From: Accumulibacter jenkinsii
GTDB lineage: Bacteria > Pseudomonadota > Gammaproteobacteria > Burkholderiales > Rhodocyclaceae
Length of the DNA: 64,000 nt
Assembly: GCA_036625225.1 (NCBI GenBank)
Contig: JAZKUF010000001.1
Span: 1,364,001 to 1,428,000, forward strand
Reading direction: 5' to 3'
Part shown: positions 57,134 through 64,000 of the stretch, piece after piece
Layout: each line of letters opens with the position of its first letter
Position numbering within the stretch: the first letter of the stretch is position 1
The notes under the pieces: generated by a model
The model's input: the letters and a program-made list of their open reading frames with translations, nothing else
The model's database searches: none
Told to the model about the DNA's origin: nothing
Made by a program: the position numbers and the translations under genes

Positions 57134-58505
57134 TCGAGGCTTCCGGAAGACTGGTAAAAGGCTTGACGTGACTGACGACGTAGCGAAACTTGCCCGAGGC
57201 TTCACAGGCGATCCGGGGCACCTGCTCCACCCGGATATCGACCCGACTGCCCAGGCGTGCCTTGAAATCACTCACGATGCGCGCTGCCGAGTCCTGCGCG
57301 AAGGACGCTCCGGCAACGATCTTGACGATCGTCTGGTCGACCGACAGCTGCTCGATGCGGAAGCTCTCGACGCCGGGCAGATCGCGCAGCGTGTAGATCA
57401 GCGCCAGGCCATGCATGACCGTTCCGTCCTGAGCGACGACAAAGTCGGTGGTCCGTCCCTGGACCTCGGCGAGGATGGGCAGACCACGACCACAGGAACA
57501 GGTCTTGTCGCTCAGGACACCGATGTCGCCGGTACGGTAACGGACAAAAGGGAAATCCGCCGTCGCGAGGTGGGTGACGACGATTTCGCCCGCTTCCCCG
57601 GCGGCGGTCGGCCGGCCGGCGGCACAGACGGTCTCGACGATGATGTCCTCGGCGCTGATGTGCAGGCTGCCGGCCGGGCATTGGTGAGCGATGAAACCGG
57701 CATCGCGAGCGCCATAGCCGTTGGCCACCGGGCAGCCAAACACCTCGCTGATCAGGGCTCGTTGCTCGTCGTAGAGTTTTTCGGAGGTGACAAAGGCGAC
57801 CCGGATGCCGAGCCCGTGCAGGGGAATATTCTGCTGCCGGGCATGGCGGGCGATCACCGCGAGGCTTGAGGGGTAGCCGAAAAGCATCAGTGGACGCCGG
57901 GCGCGGATGGTCTCGACAAAACCATCGAGATTCCGGCTCGACATTTCGAAGGCCGGCAGGAGTTGACTCCTCAGCAGAGCGTCGCGCCAACGTCGAAGGC
58001 GATCCTGAGCAGCGAGTTCGATCGGGCTACCCCAGACGACCAGTTCCTGGTCCCCGATGTCAACATTCCACCAGCGGGTGGCACGCCACTTGGCCGCCAC
58101 GTCGTGCGTTTTCCTCCCCTTGCCCATGAAGAAGATGAGGGGTTCACCGGACGAACCGCCGGTGTTGTAGCGGGTCAGCGGACCGTGGCCGTCTGCCTGC
58201 AGGCGCTCGGTATTGCGGCGGATGTCATGCTTGTTGAGCAAAGGCAGCGCCGACAGGTCATCGAGGCTGCGCAGGGCTCCCGGATCAAAGCCCAGCCCGC
58301 TGAACAGTTCCCGGTAATAGGGAACGTGTTGCCCGACATCCGCCAGAAACGCGCTCAAACGCGCCGTGCGATAGGCTGCCAGGCGCTCGGCAGGCCACCA
58401 CTGGCTTTCTTCGAGTCGCTTGCGCACGGCCACCGAGTCGTGCCCCTTGAGGCGTTCATGCAGCGGAAACAGGAAATTCGAACACGTCGCAGTGTACAGG
58501 CTCAA
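57126..58505 (-). CDS. CapK/phenylacetate-CoA-ligase-like adenylate-forming protein
   Basis: A 459-residue member of the adenylate-forming superfamily. The P-loop RYNTGGSSGEPLIFFMGKG (about 110-129), YGARDAGFIAHQCPAG and YRTGDIG, plus a CSCGRGLP motif, place it close to the PaaK/CapK group found in capsule loci. It may activate an acyl or amino acid group that decorates the polymer; the substrate is not known. The start is TTG after AGAGGAGA. The gene ends inside the O-ligase start. Confidence 0.82.
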   Translation of the reverse strand: MSLYTATCSNFLFPLHERLKGHDSVAVRKRLEESQWWPAERLAAYRTARLSAFLADVGQHVPYYRELFSGLGFDPGALRSLDDLSALPLLNKHDIRRNTERLQADGHGPLTRYNTGGSSGEPLIFFMGKGRKTHDVAAKWRATRWWNVDIGDQELVVWGSPIELAAQDRLRRWRDALLRSQLLPAFEMSSRNLDGFVETIRARRPLMLFGYPSSLAVIARHARQQNIPLHGLGIRVAFVTSEKLYDEQRALISEVFGCPVANGYGARDAGFIAHQCPAGSLHISAEDIIVETVCAAGRPTAAGEAGEIVVTHLATADFPFVRYRTGDIGVLSDKTCSCGRGLPILAEVQGRTTDFVVAQDGTVMHGLALIYTLRDLPGVESFRIEQLSVDQTIVKIVAGASFAQDSAARIVSDFKARLGSRVDIRVEQVPRIACEASGKFRYVVSHVKPFTSLPEASNA

Positions 58506-58563
58506 TCTCTTCTCCTCTCTGCAAGCCGACGCCGGTCAGCCAGCGCCGGCCCGGCACTGGCGG

Positions 58564-59283
58564 TCAAGCCGCCGGCCCGGATTTGCGCAGCGTGACCATG
58601 ATCCAGCCGCGCAGAAAGCGCAGCGCCTCGAAGCGGCTGATCACCTTCTCGTAGCCGGTGCCGAGAAGGAAAAGGGCGCCATTGAACATCAGATAATTGG
58701 GGTACTGGCTCAGGTACTCGAATGACTCCACCGCCAGCCCGGCCGACGCCGCCAGACGTTCCACGTCGCGGCGGGTATTGGTCCGGAAGGCCGTGGGGAA
58801 AGTGTCCTCCTCCGCCCGCCCTTCGACCGCCCGCACGATCCTGCCGTGGAAGCGATTGGGAATCAGCCGCGCAAACAGGGTGCCATAGTCCCACATGTTG
58901 GCGGTCAGAAACACGACTGCGCCTCCCGGGCGCAGAACGCGCGCAAACTCCTTGTAGACTGCAGCGGGGTCTGTCAGATGCTCGAAGACGCTTCTCGACA
59001 TGATGAGATCCACGCTGGCATCGGCCAGCGGCAGGTCCGCGAGGTCAGCATTATAGGTTTCGATCCCCGGTGGAACGTCGCTGAAGCTGACCAGTTCGAT
59101 ACCGATCAGGCGCCCTGCCCGGCCCAGATATTTTCTCAGCACCGGAACGGTACGGCCACAACCGGCGTCGAGCAGCACGCTCTCGGGAGTGAGCAGGCGG
59201 CCGACACATTCCTCGTAAGCGCGATAGGGATGCAGACTATTGGCGTAGTATTTACGCAGCAGGGTTTCGGCAAGGACGGTCAT
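58564..59283 (-). CDS. Class I SAM-dependent methyltransferase
   Basis: A 239-residue methyltransferase of the type-11 fold. LLDAGCGRTVPVLRKYLG is motif I, SRSVFEHLTDPAAVYKEFARVL and RPGGAVVFLTANMWDY cover the later motifs. It could methylate a sugar or lipid intermediate. The ATG at 59283 is chosen because the frame upstream (to 59604) overlaps the glycosyltransferase and has no homology. It belongs to the same operon, with a 94-nt gap from the glycosyltransferase and 58 nt before the CapK-like gene. Confidence 0.85.
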   Translation of the reverse strand: MTVLAETLLRKYYANSLHPYRAYEECVGRLLTPESVLLDAGCGRTVPVLRKYLGRAGRLIGIELVSFSDVPPGIETYNADLADLPLADASVDLIMSRSVFEHLTDPAAVYKEFARVLRPGGAVVFLTANMWDYGTLFARLIPNRFHGRIVRAVEGRAEEDTFPTAFRTNTRRDVERLAASAGLAVESFEYLSQYPNYLMFNGALFLLGTGYEKVISRFEALRFLRGWIMVTLRKSGPAA

Positions 59284-59377
59284 AGGGGTTTTCCATGGGT
59301 ACAGATCACTGGGTTCCTGCGCACACCAGCCACATCGCGCCCGCACGAGGCATGCGCACAGGCCGGCGCCGCCGGAC

Positions 59378-60517
59378 TCAAGGCTTGCTCCCCGCGACTC
59401 GACGATACGCGTCAAGCCACAGCCTGCGCACCTGCGGCCAGGCATATCTGCCGGCCTGAGCCAGCCCGGCCTGTCGGAGAGCCGCCGCCAGGCCGGCATT
59501 CTGCAGGACCTGGAGCGCTTCTCTGGCCATCGCCTGCGGGTCACCGACCGGTACCAGCAAACCGGATACGCCGTCCTCGACCAGGTCCGGGATGCCGCCG
59601 GCACAGGTGCTGACGACCGGCACGCCGCTCGCGAAAGCCTCGAGAATCGAGATCGGCATGTTGTCTACCGTACTCGGGTTGAGCAGGCAATCCGCCGAGG
59701 CATAGAGATCCGGCATGTCCTCGTTGGCGACGCGGCCGACAAAGCGAACACTGTTCTGCAAACCCAGTTTGGCCACCAGGGTCTGCAAACGCGAAAGCTC
59801 CGGCCCGGTGCCGGCAATCGTCAATCGAGCCTGTGGAAAGGCTGTCCTGATCAGGGCAAAGGCGAGGATCGCCGTCGGCATGTCGTAGATCGGTTCGAGA
59901 TTACGGGTCACCACCAGGTGTGGCGCATCGCCGAAGGAACGGGGCGCCACTGGCGAAAAGCGTGACAGATCGATGATGTTGGGGATGACTTCGGCAGTCA
60001 GCCCGTAACCGGAAAAAACCCGCAGGAGAAAGGTCGACGGGGTCACCCTCAGCGAAGCCCGAGCCAGCAGGCCGAGCACATACTTCGGGGCGCCGGCGAA
60101 GAATTCGTCGGCATTCCCCCCCCGATAGTTGATGATGACGGGCCGCTGCCGCAGGCGAGCGACGATCAGCGCGGGGGTCGCCAACAGATGCCAGGCCCAG
60201 CCGGAGTTGGCCAGCAGGTGAATCACGCCCGCCCGTCCGATCGCCTGCCACAGCTGCACGAGGTACGGCAGCAGCCGGCAGACGGCGCGCAATAGCGGCA
60301 CACGAGCAACCCAGGCCGGTCGATAAGGGGCATTGGTCCGCACCAGTTCGACCTCGAGGCCTTCCTCACGCAACAGGCGCAGCAGTTGTTCACATTGGTT
60401 TGCCATCCCGCCGCAGGGCGGCGGCAACGGGCCGACGATGCAGATGGTCGGCGACCGGCGGCCGTACACCACCGGTCGCGCGTACACCGGTTGCGCGTTC
60501 ACCCCCGTCGTGTTCAC
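59378..60517 (-). CDS. Glycosyltransferase family 4
   Basis: A 379-residue GT-B transferase. CIVGPLPPPCGGMANQCEQL is the N-terminal donor-independent loop, VVTRNLEPIYDMPTAILAF begins the C-terminal domain, and SADCLLNPSTVDNMPISILEAFASGVPV contains the EX7E acidic pair. It would extend the lipid-linked unit. The start is probably GTG at 60517, which overlaps the preceding stop by four bases (GTGA) with GGAG at the right distance; other in-frame starts to 60556 lie further inside the upstream gene. Confidence 0.87.
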   Translation of the reverse strand: MNTTGVNAQPVYARPVVYGRRSPTICIVGPLPPPCGGMANQCEQLLRLLREEGLEVELVRTNAPYRPAWVARVPLLRAVCRLLPYLVQLWQAIGRAGVIHLLANSGWAWHLLATPALIVARLRQRPVIINYRGGNADEFFAGAPKYVLGLLARASLRVTPSTFLLRVFSGYGLTAEVIPNIIDLSRFSPVAPRSFGDAPHLVVTRNLEPIYDMPTAILAFALIRTAFPQARLTIAGTGPELSRLQTLVAKLGLQNSVRFVGRVANEDMPDLYASADCLLNPSTVDNMPISILEAFASGVPVVSTCAGGIPDLVEDGVSGLLVPVGDPQAMAREALQVLQNAGLAAALRQAGLAQAGRYAWPQVRRLWLDAYRRVAGSKP

Positions 60518-61554
60518 CTTTCGCTCCGCGTGACCAGGCGCCGTCTGATGGCCCACACTTTGGTGAGAGAAAACAGCAGCAGCAGCAGGGCAACGGCGAC
60601 GGCTATGCCGACCAACCGGAGATGGTTGCGGAGGCGGTAAATGTTCTCGCGCTGCCGCTGGTTGCTGGGTTCGGAGACAATCCTCATCGCCGGATAGACG
60701 CCCTGCGCGATGCCGCCAAGCTGTTCGAGGGAACGTGAGAAGGATCCCAGCGTACGGACGAGGAACGCCCGATCATAGGAGAAGACATTATTTCCCCACA
60801 CCATCCACCACTCTGGGAGACCTCGGCGGTAGTAATCCCACATCTTCTCTTCACTCTGGGCGCCCGGTCGCGCAGCCGGATGCAAGGGAGCAAGATGAAC
60901 GGTGGCCGGATTCTCGAGCAGCGCGCGGCGAAAATCGAGCGCCGACAAGGGAATATTCTCGACCCCGACGAAATAATAGTTGTTGAACACGTCGAGCAAT
61001 TGCCAGCGCTCGAGCTGACGATTCCAGATTTCCACCCAGACATGGCCGTGGCCCCCGAAACCGTCAAACGAGAACGCCCAGGCGCGCACCGGGATGCCGG
61101 CGGCAATCGCCAGCCCGGAAAACGCGCGCACGAAATCGCCACAATAACCCTCGCCCCTGCCCACGATGCGCCGATAGGTGTCGACCAGATCCGACTGGAT
61201 GGCTCCTCCCAGGAGGACCGGACTTGAACCGAGCAGATGGCGGCTGATGGCGAGTGCGCGCTCCCAGTCCGAAGGCAGCGAGGCCAGATCGAGGCGAGCG
61301 ATCGCCTCGACAAACACCGGATCGGGCGCAGCGCGCTCGATGAGGTAGTCATTGGGCAGCTTGGTCGGCGTCCAGTCAAACCCGACAGCCTCGTCGTCCG
61401 CCAGGAGCAGCGCGTGGCGCAGGCGAACGACTTCGGTCGAACTCGTCAGGTACGGCGCCAGCGACAGCAGCGACAGCAGCAGCACGAACAGGCTGAACCA
61501 GACAGCACGCCGCCAGAAGCGCGCCGGATCGGACCTGCGGCCGGCTACCAGCAT
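60514..61554 (-). CDS. Membrane-anchored transglutaminase-like protein
   Basis: A 346-residue protein with a membrane helix near residues 16-36, a transglutaminase/cysteine-protease-like domain and a C-terminal membrane helix (about 316-332). The catalytic triad is intact: Cys138 (GEGYCGDFVRAF), His171 (GHGHVWVEIW) and Asp188 (LLDVFNNYY). Two helices with a periplasmic domain between them are likely. A peptide- or amide-modifying role at the polymer interface is inferred only. Its start overlaps the algD stop by 10 nt after a GAGGGA site, so it is coupled to algD. Confidence 0.8.
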   Translation of the reverse strand: MLVAGRRSDPARFWRRAVWFSLFVLLLSLLSLAPYLTSSTEVVRLRHALLLADDEAVGFDWTPTKLPNDYLIERAAPDPVFVEAIARLDLASLPSDWERALAISRHLLGSSPVLLGGAIQSDLVDTYRRIVGRGEGYCGDFVRAFSGLAIAAGIPVRAWAFSFDGFGGHGHVWVEIWNRQLERWQLLDVFNNYYFVGVENIPLSALDFRRALLENPATVHLAPLHPAARPGAQSEEKMWDYYRRGLPEWWMVWGNNVFSYDRAFLVRTLGSFSRSLEQLGGIAQGVYPAMRIVSEPSNQRQRENIYRLRNHLRLVGIAVAVALLLLLFSLTKVWAIRRRLVTRSER

Positions 61555-62861
61555 AGTCCCTCGACAGTGGCGCCAATCACAGCCGGATCGGGTAATCCGA
61601 CGAGATCGAGAAGAAGCTGTTCGGGTCGGCACAAGCGGGCCAATGTGTCGGCGATCCCCTGCCCCGACAGACCGATCACCAGGACGTCGGATTCGGCAAT
61701 CACGTCCTCGATCTGCGCGCGCATCATCTGGCCGATATGCGGCAGGTGCTGTTCGATGAAGCTGCGGTTGGCTCCCAGAAGGCTTGCCAGATTGACTTCG
61801 GGGTCGTAGATGGCGAGTTGCATTCCCTTGCCGATCAACTGTTCGGCCAGTGTCACCAGGGGACTCTCGCGCAGGTCGTCGGTACCGGTCTTGAACGACA
61901 GACCGACGAAACCGATTTTCCGCTGACCCAGCGCCAGCAGTCTGCGCAAGGCGAGATCGAGATGATGGCGGTTCGACGGCATGATCCCGGCCAGCATGGG
62001 CACTTCGACGTCGTGGATCTTGGCGAGATAGGTGGTCGCGCGCAGATCCTTGGGCAGGCATGAACCGCCGAAGGCAAAGCCGGGCTTGAGGTAGGCGGGC
62101 GAGATATTGAGCTGCCGGTCCTGGCAAACGAGGTCCATCACCTCGAAGGCATCGACGCCGAGCGCGTGGCAAAGACGGGCGGTTTCATTGGCGAAAGTGA
62201 TCTTGAGGGCATGAAAATTGTTGCAGCAATATTTCATCATCTCGGCCGAACGGACCGAGGTCTCGATGAAACGGCACGGCAACTTGCCGAACAACTCGCG
62301 CAGGCGCTCGACCGCAAAGGGATGATTGGCGCCGACGACGGTAAAGGGCGGCTGGTCGTAATCACGGATCGACGACCCTTCACGCAGAAACTCGGGTTGA
62401 AAGCAGAGGAAGAAGTCCTTGCCGTCCTGCTTTCCGGACTGCGCCTCGATGATCGGCCGCAGCACGTCTTCGACCGTACCCGGCACCAGCGTCGAGCGAA
62501 AGACGACGATATGCGGCGCTTTCTTGCCGCCGATCGCGAGACCCATCTCGGCCGCCAGACGCAGGATCGCGCCCTGATCCTGGCTGCCGTTGGCGGCCGA
62601 CGGCGTGCCGACGCAGACCAGGGAAATGTCGCTCTCGAGCACCGCGCGCTGCGCATCGCCAGTCACCGCGATGCGGCCACTGGCGGCCGCCTGTGCCATC
62701 AGGTCGACCATGCCCTCCTCGACCACGGGTGTCTTGCCGGCCATGATCAGGTCGAGTTTGGCGGCGTCGATATCGACGCCGATCACCTCGTGGCCATCGC
62801 GTGACAGGCATGCGAGCGATACCGCACCCACGTAGCCCAAGCCGAAGATACTGATTTTCAT
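61545..62861 (-). CDS. algD: GDP-mannose 6-dehydrogenase (AlgD-type)
   Basis: A 438-residue NAD-dependent sugar-nucleotide dehydrogenase. The Rossmann start is MKISIFGLGYVGAVSLACL, and FAFGGSCLPKDLRATTY contains Cys268, which is the number and context of the catalytic cysteine of Pseudomonas AlgD; UDP-glucose enzymes usually read GSCFPKD. It should oxidise GDP-mannose to GDP-mannuronate, supplying a uronic acid sugar for the polymer. The rest of the alginate set (alg8, alg44, algE and so on) is not in view, so a uronate-containing polymer other than alginate is equally possible. Confidence 0.82.
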   Translation of the reverse strand: MKISIFGLGYVGAVSLACLSRDGHEVIGVDIDAAKLDLIMAGKTPVVEEGMVDLMAQAAASGRIAVTGDAQRAVLESDISLVCVGTPSAANGSQDQGAILRLAAEMGLAIGGKKAPHIVVFRSTLVPGTVEDVLRPIIEAQSGKQDGKDFFLCFQPEFLREGSSIRDYDQPPFTVVGANHPFAVERLRELFGKLPCRFIETSVRSAEMMKYCCNNFHALKITFANETARLCHALGVDAFEVMDLVCQDRQLNISPAYLKPGFAFGGSCLPKDLRATTYLAKIHDVEVPMLAGIMPSNRHHLDLALRRLLALGQRKIGFVGLSFKTGTDDLRESPLVTLAEQLIGKGMQLAIYDPEVNLASLLGANRSFIEQHLPHIGQMMRAQIEDVIAESDVLVIGLSGQGIADTLARLCRPEQLLLDLVGLPDPAVIGATVEGLCW

Positions 62862-64000
62862 GCAGTTTTTCCCTTTTTATGGCAAAAGTTCGTGATACAG
62901 CGAGCGATGATCCGATCCAGCCTCGCCATCGAATGCGGCCAGGCATGATTGCTCAGCATGCGCTGTCTGCCGGCGAGCGCCAGTCGCTGCCGTTCGGCGG
63001 GATTGTCGAGAATCCCGAGGATCGCAGCAGAATATTCCTCTGCCCTGTCAGCGACAAGGAAATGTGTCACGGGTTCGGCATCGACCCCGCCGGCGGCGAT
63101 CCGGCTGGTGACCACCGGCACGCCCATGGCCATCGCTTCGAGGATCTTGTTCTGTGTTCCCCGGGCGATGTTGAGCGGCGCGACCATCAGTGCCGACTGG
63201 CGGACGAAAGGACGCACGTCCGGCACGGAGCCGGTGACGGTAACGCCCGGCAACTCGCCCAGTTTGCGCATCGCGGGCGATGGATCGGCGCCGATGATCG
63301 ACAGCTTGATCTGCGGCCGACGGGATCTGAGTTGCGGCCAGATCTGCTGGCAGAAGCGCGCCATGCATTCCTGATTCGGATAGTAATCCATGCGGCCGAT
63401 GAAGCTCAACGTGTCAGGGTCATAGGGCTCGGTGGAAGGACAGAAAAAATCGCTATCGACACCGTTCGGGAACCAGTCGCTCGCCACGCCGGTGCGATAG
63501 CCTTCGAGCGTCTCCCACTCGGCGCGCGTGGTCGCGGTACAGAGGTCGAAAAGGCCGGCCAGGCGCTTCTCGGCCGCCAGCACCTTGTTGCCTTCCAGGC
63601 GATAACCGAGCGAGAGCGGAAACGGCTTGTAGTTGGCATACTCCAGCCACTTCTGGGAATCCATGTCGCCGAAGTCGAGGATCTTCGGCACGTCGCGCAC
63701 CTGCTCGACATACTGCGCGACCGACGAGCAGTGAACAAAGATCAGATCCCATGGCTCGCTCGCCAACAGGTGGTCAACCCGCTGCTTGAGCGCCGGCGAG
63801 TAGAAATAGCCCATTGATGAGGGCGTCGGGAGCGGCAGGCGGGCGACCATGCGCAAGGTCTGCAGCGGATCGGACACCTGCTCAATCGCAAAATTTACGC
63901 AGTAGGGCGCAATCCCCTGCGCTTCGTCGGCTTCCTGCGGCGAGCGCGCGAGTGAACAGACGGTCACCCGATGCCCGCTCGCCGAAAGGTGGCGAATCAT
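62858..64000 (-). CDS. TIGR03087-like sugar transferase, PEP-CTERM/EpsH1 system (partial)
   Basis: A GT-B glycosyltransferase whose N-terminus lies beyond base 64000; 380 residues are visible. Family landmarks are KILDFGDMDSQKWLEYANY, WFPNGVDSDFFCPS, SFIGRMDYYPNQECMARF and NIARGTQNKILEAMAMGVPV. Its stop overlaps the algD start by four bases. Members of this group are typical of exosortase-A exopolysaccharide loci. The visible start codon at the edge is internal and not the true start. Confidence 0.8.
   Translation of the reverse strand: MIRHLSASGHRVTVCSLARSPQEADEAQGIAPYCVNFAIEQVSDPLQTLRMVARLPLPTPSSMGYFYSPALKQRVDHLLASEPWDLIFVHCSSVAQYVEQVRDVPKILDFGDMDSQKWLEYANYKPFPLSLGYRLEGNKVLAAEKRLAGLFDLCTATTRAEWETLEGYRTGVASDWFPNGVDSDFFCPSTEPYDPDTLSFIGRMDYYPNQECMARFCQQIWPQLRSRRPQIKLSIIGADPSPAMRKLGELPGVTVTGSVPDVRPFVRQSALMVAPLNIARGTQNKILEAMAMGVPVVTSRIAAGGVDAEPVTHFLVADRAEEYSAAILGILDNPAERQRLALAGRQRMLSNHAWPHSMARLDRIIARCITNFCHKKGKTA

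Overview
The window reads as a high-GC betaproteobacterial chromosome, most like Rhodocyclales/Candidatus Accumulibacter. This placement is inferred from gene order, a PhaM-type polyhydroxyalkanoate granule protein, a DUF485/ActP acetate uptake pair, a fused indolepyruvate ferredoxin oxidoreductase and an exosortase-A-type exopolysaccharide locus; no 16S gene is present to confirm it. I see no phage, insertion sequence or CRISPR array.

Region 1 (1-22904, all minus strand) is the housekeeping supercluster. In transcription order it holds tRNA-Tyr, tRNA-Gly, tRNA-Thr, tuf, tRNA-Trp, secE, nusG, rplKAJL, rpoBC, rpsL, rpsG, fusA, a second near-identical tuf, rpsJ, rplC, rplD, rplW, rplB, rpsS, rplV, rpsC and rplP (cut by the window edge). 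Readable control signals include a promoter before the tRNA genes, an L10-type leader before rplJ, an attenuator-like hairpin between rplL and rpoB, a promoter for the str operon whose -35 box overlaps the rpoC stop, an intrinsic terminator inside the str leader, and a promoter plus hairpin before rplC.

Region 2 (about 22905-45168) is mixed metabolism. It holds the indolepyruvate ferredoxin oxidoreductase, broken by one apparent base deletion, then a membrane-anchored methyltransferase, phaM, a CaiB-family CoA transferase, the DUF485/actP acetate uptake pair with a strong terminator, a secreted alpha-carbonic anhydrase with an extra N-terminal domain, a winged-helix/AsmA fusion, an aromatic/aspartate-type aminotransferase, uvrB, an isochorismatase-fold hydrolase, acnA, an adenylate cyclase-HDOD fusion, a lipoprotein endonuclease I, and an EEP-family nuclease/phosphatase. 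Acetate uptake, acnA and phaM fit a carbon-storing lifestyle on volatile fatty acids.

Region 3 (45513-64000, all minus strand, tightly packed with several ATGA-type overlaps) is an exopolysaccharide operon that continues beyond the window. From its upstream end it encodes a TIGR03087-like sugar transferase (partial), an AlgD-type GDP-mannose 6-dehydrogenase, a membrane transglutaminase-like protein, a family 4 glycosyltransferase, a SAM methyltransferase, a CapK/phenylacetate-CoA-ligase-like protein, an exosortase-A-associated O-ligase, a polysaccharide deacetylase, family 2 and family 4 glycosyltransferases, a secreted TPR protein, a secreted beta-propeller/Ig/DNRLRE protein, an FkbM methyltransferase, a Wzx-type flippase and an aminoglycoside-phosphotransferase-fold kinase. 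Together they suggest a uronic-acid-containing polymer that is assembled, flipped, ligated and trimmed at the cell surface.
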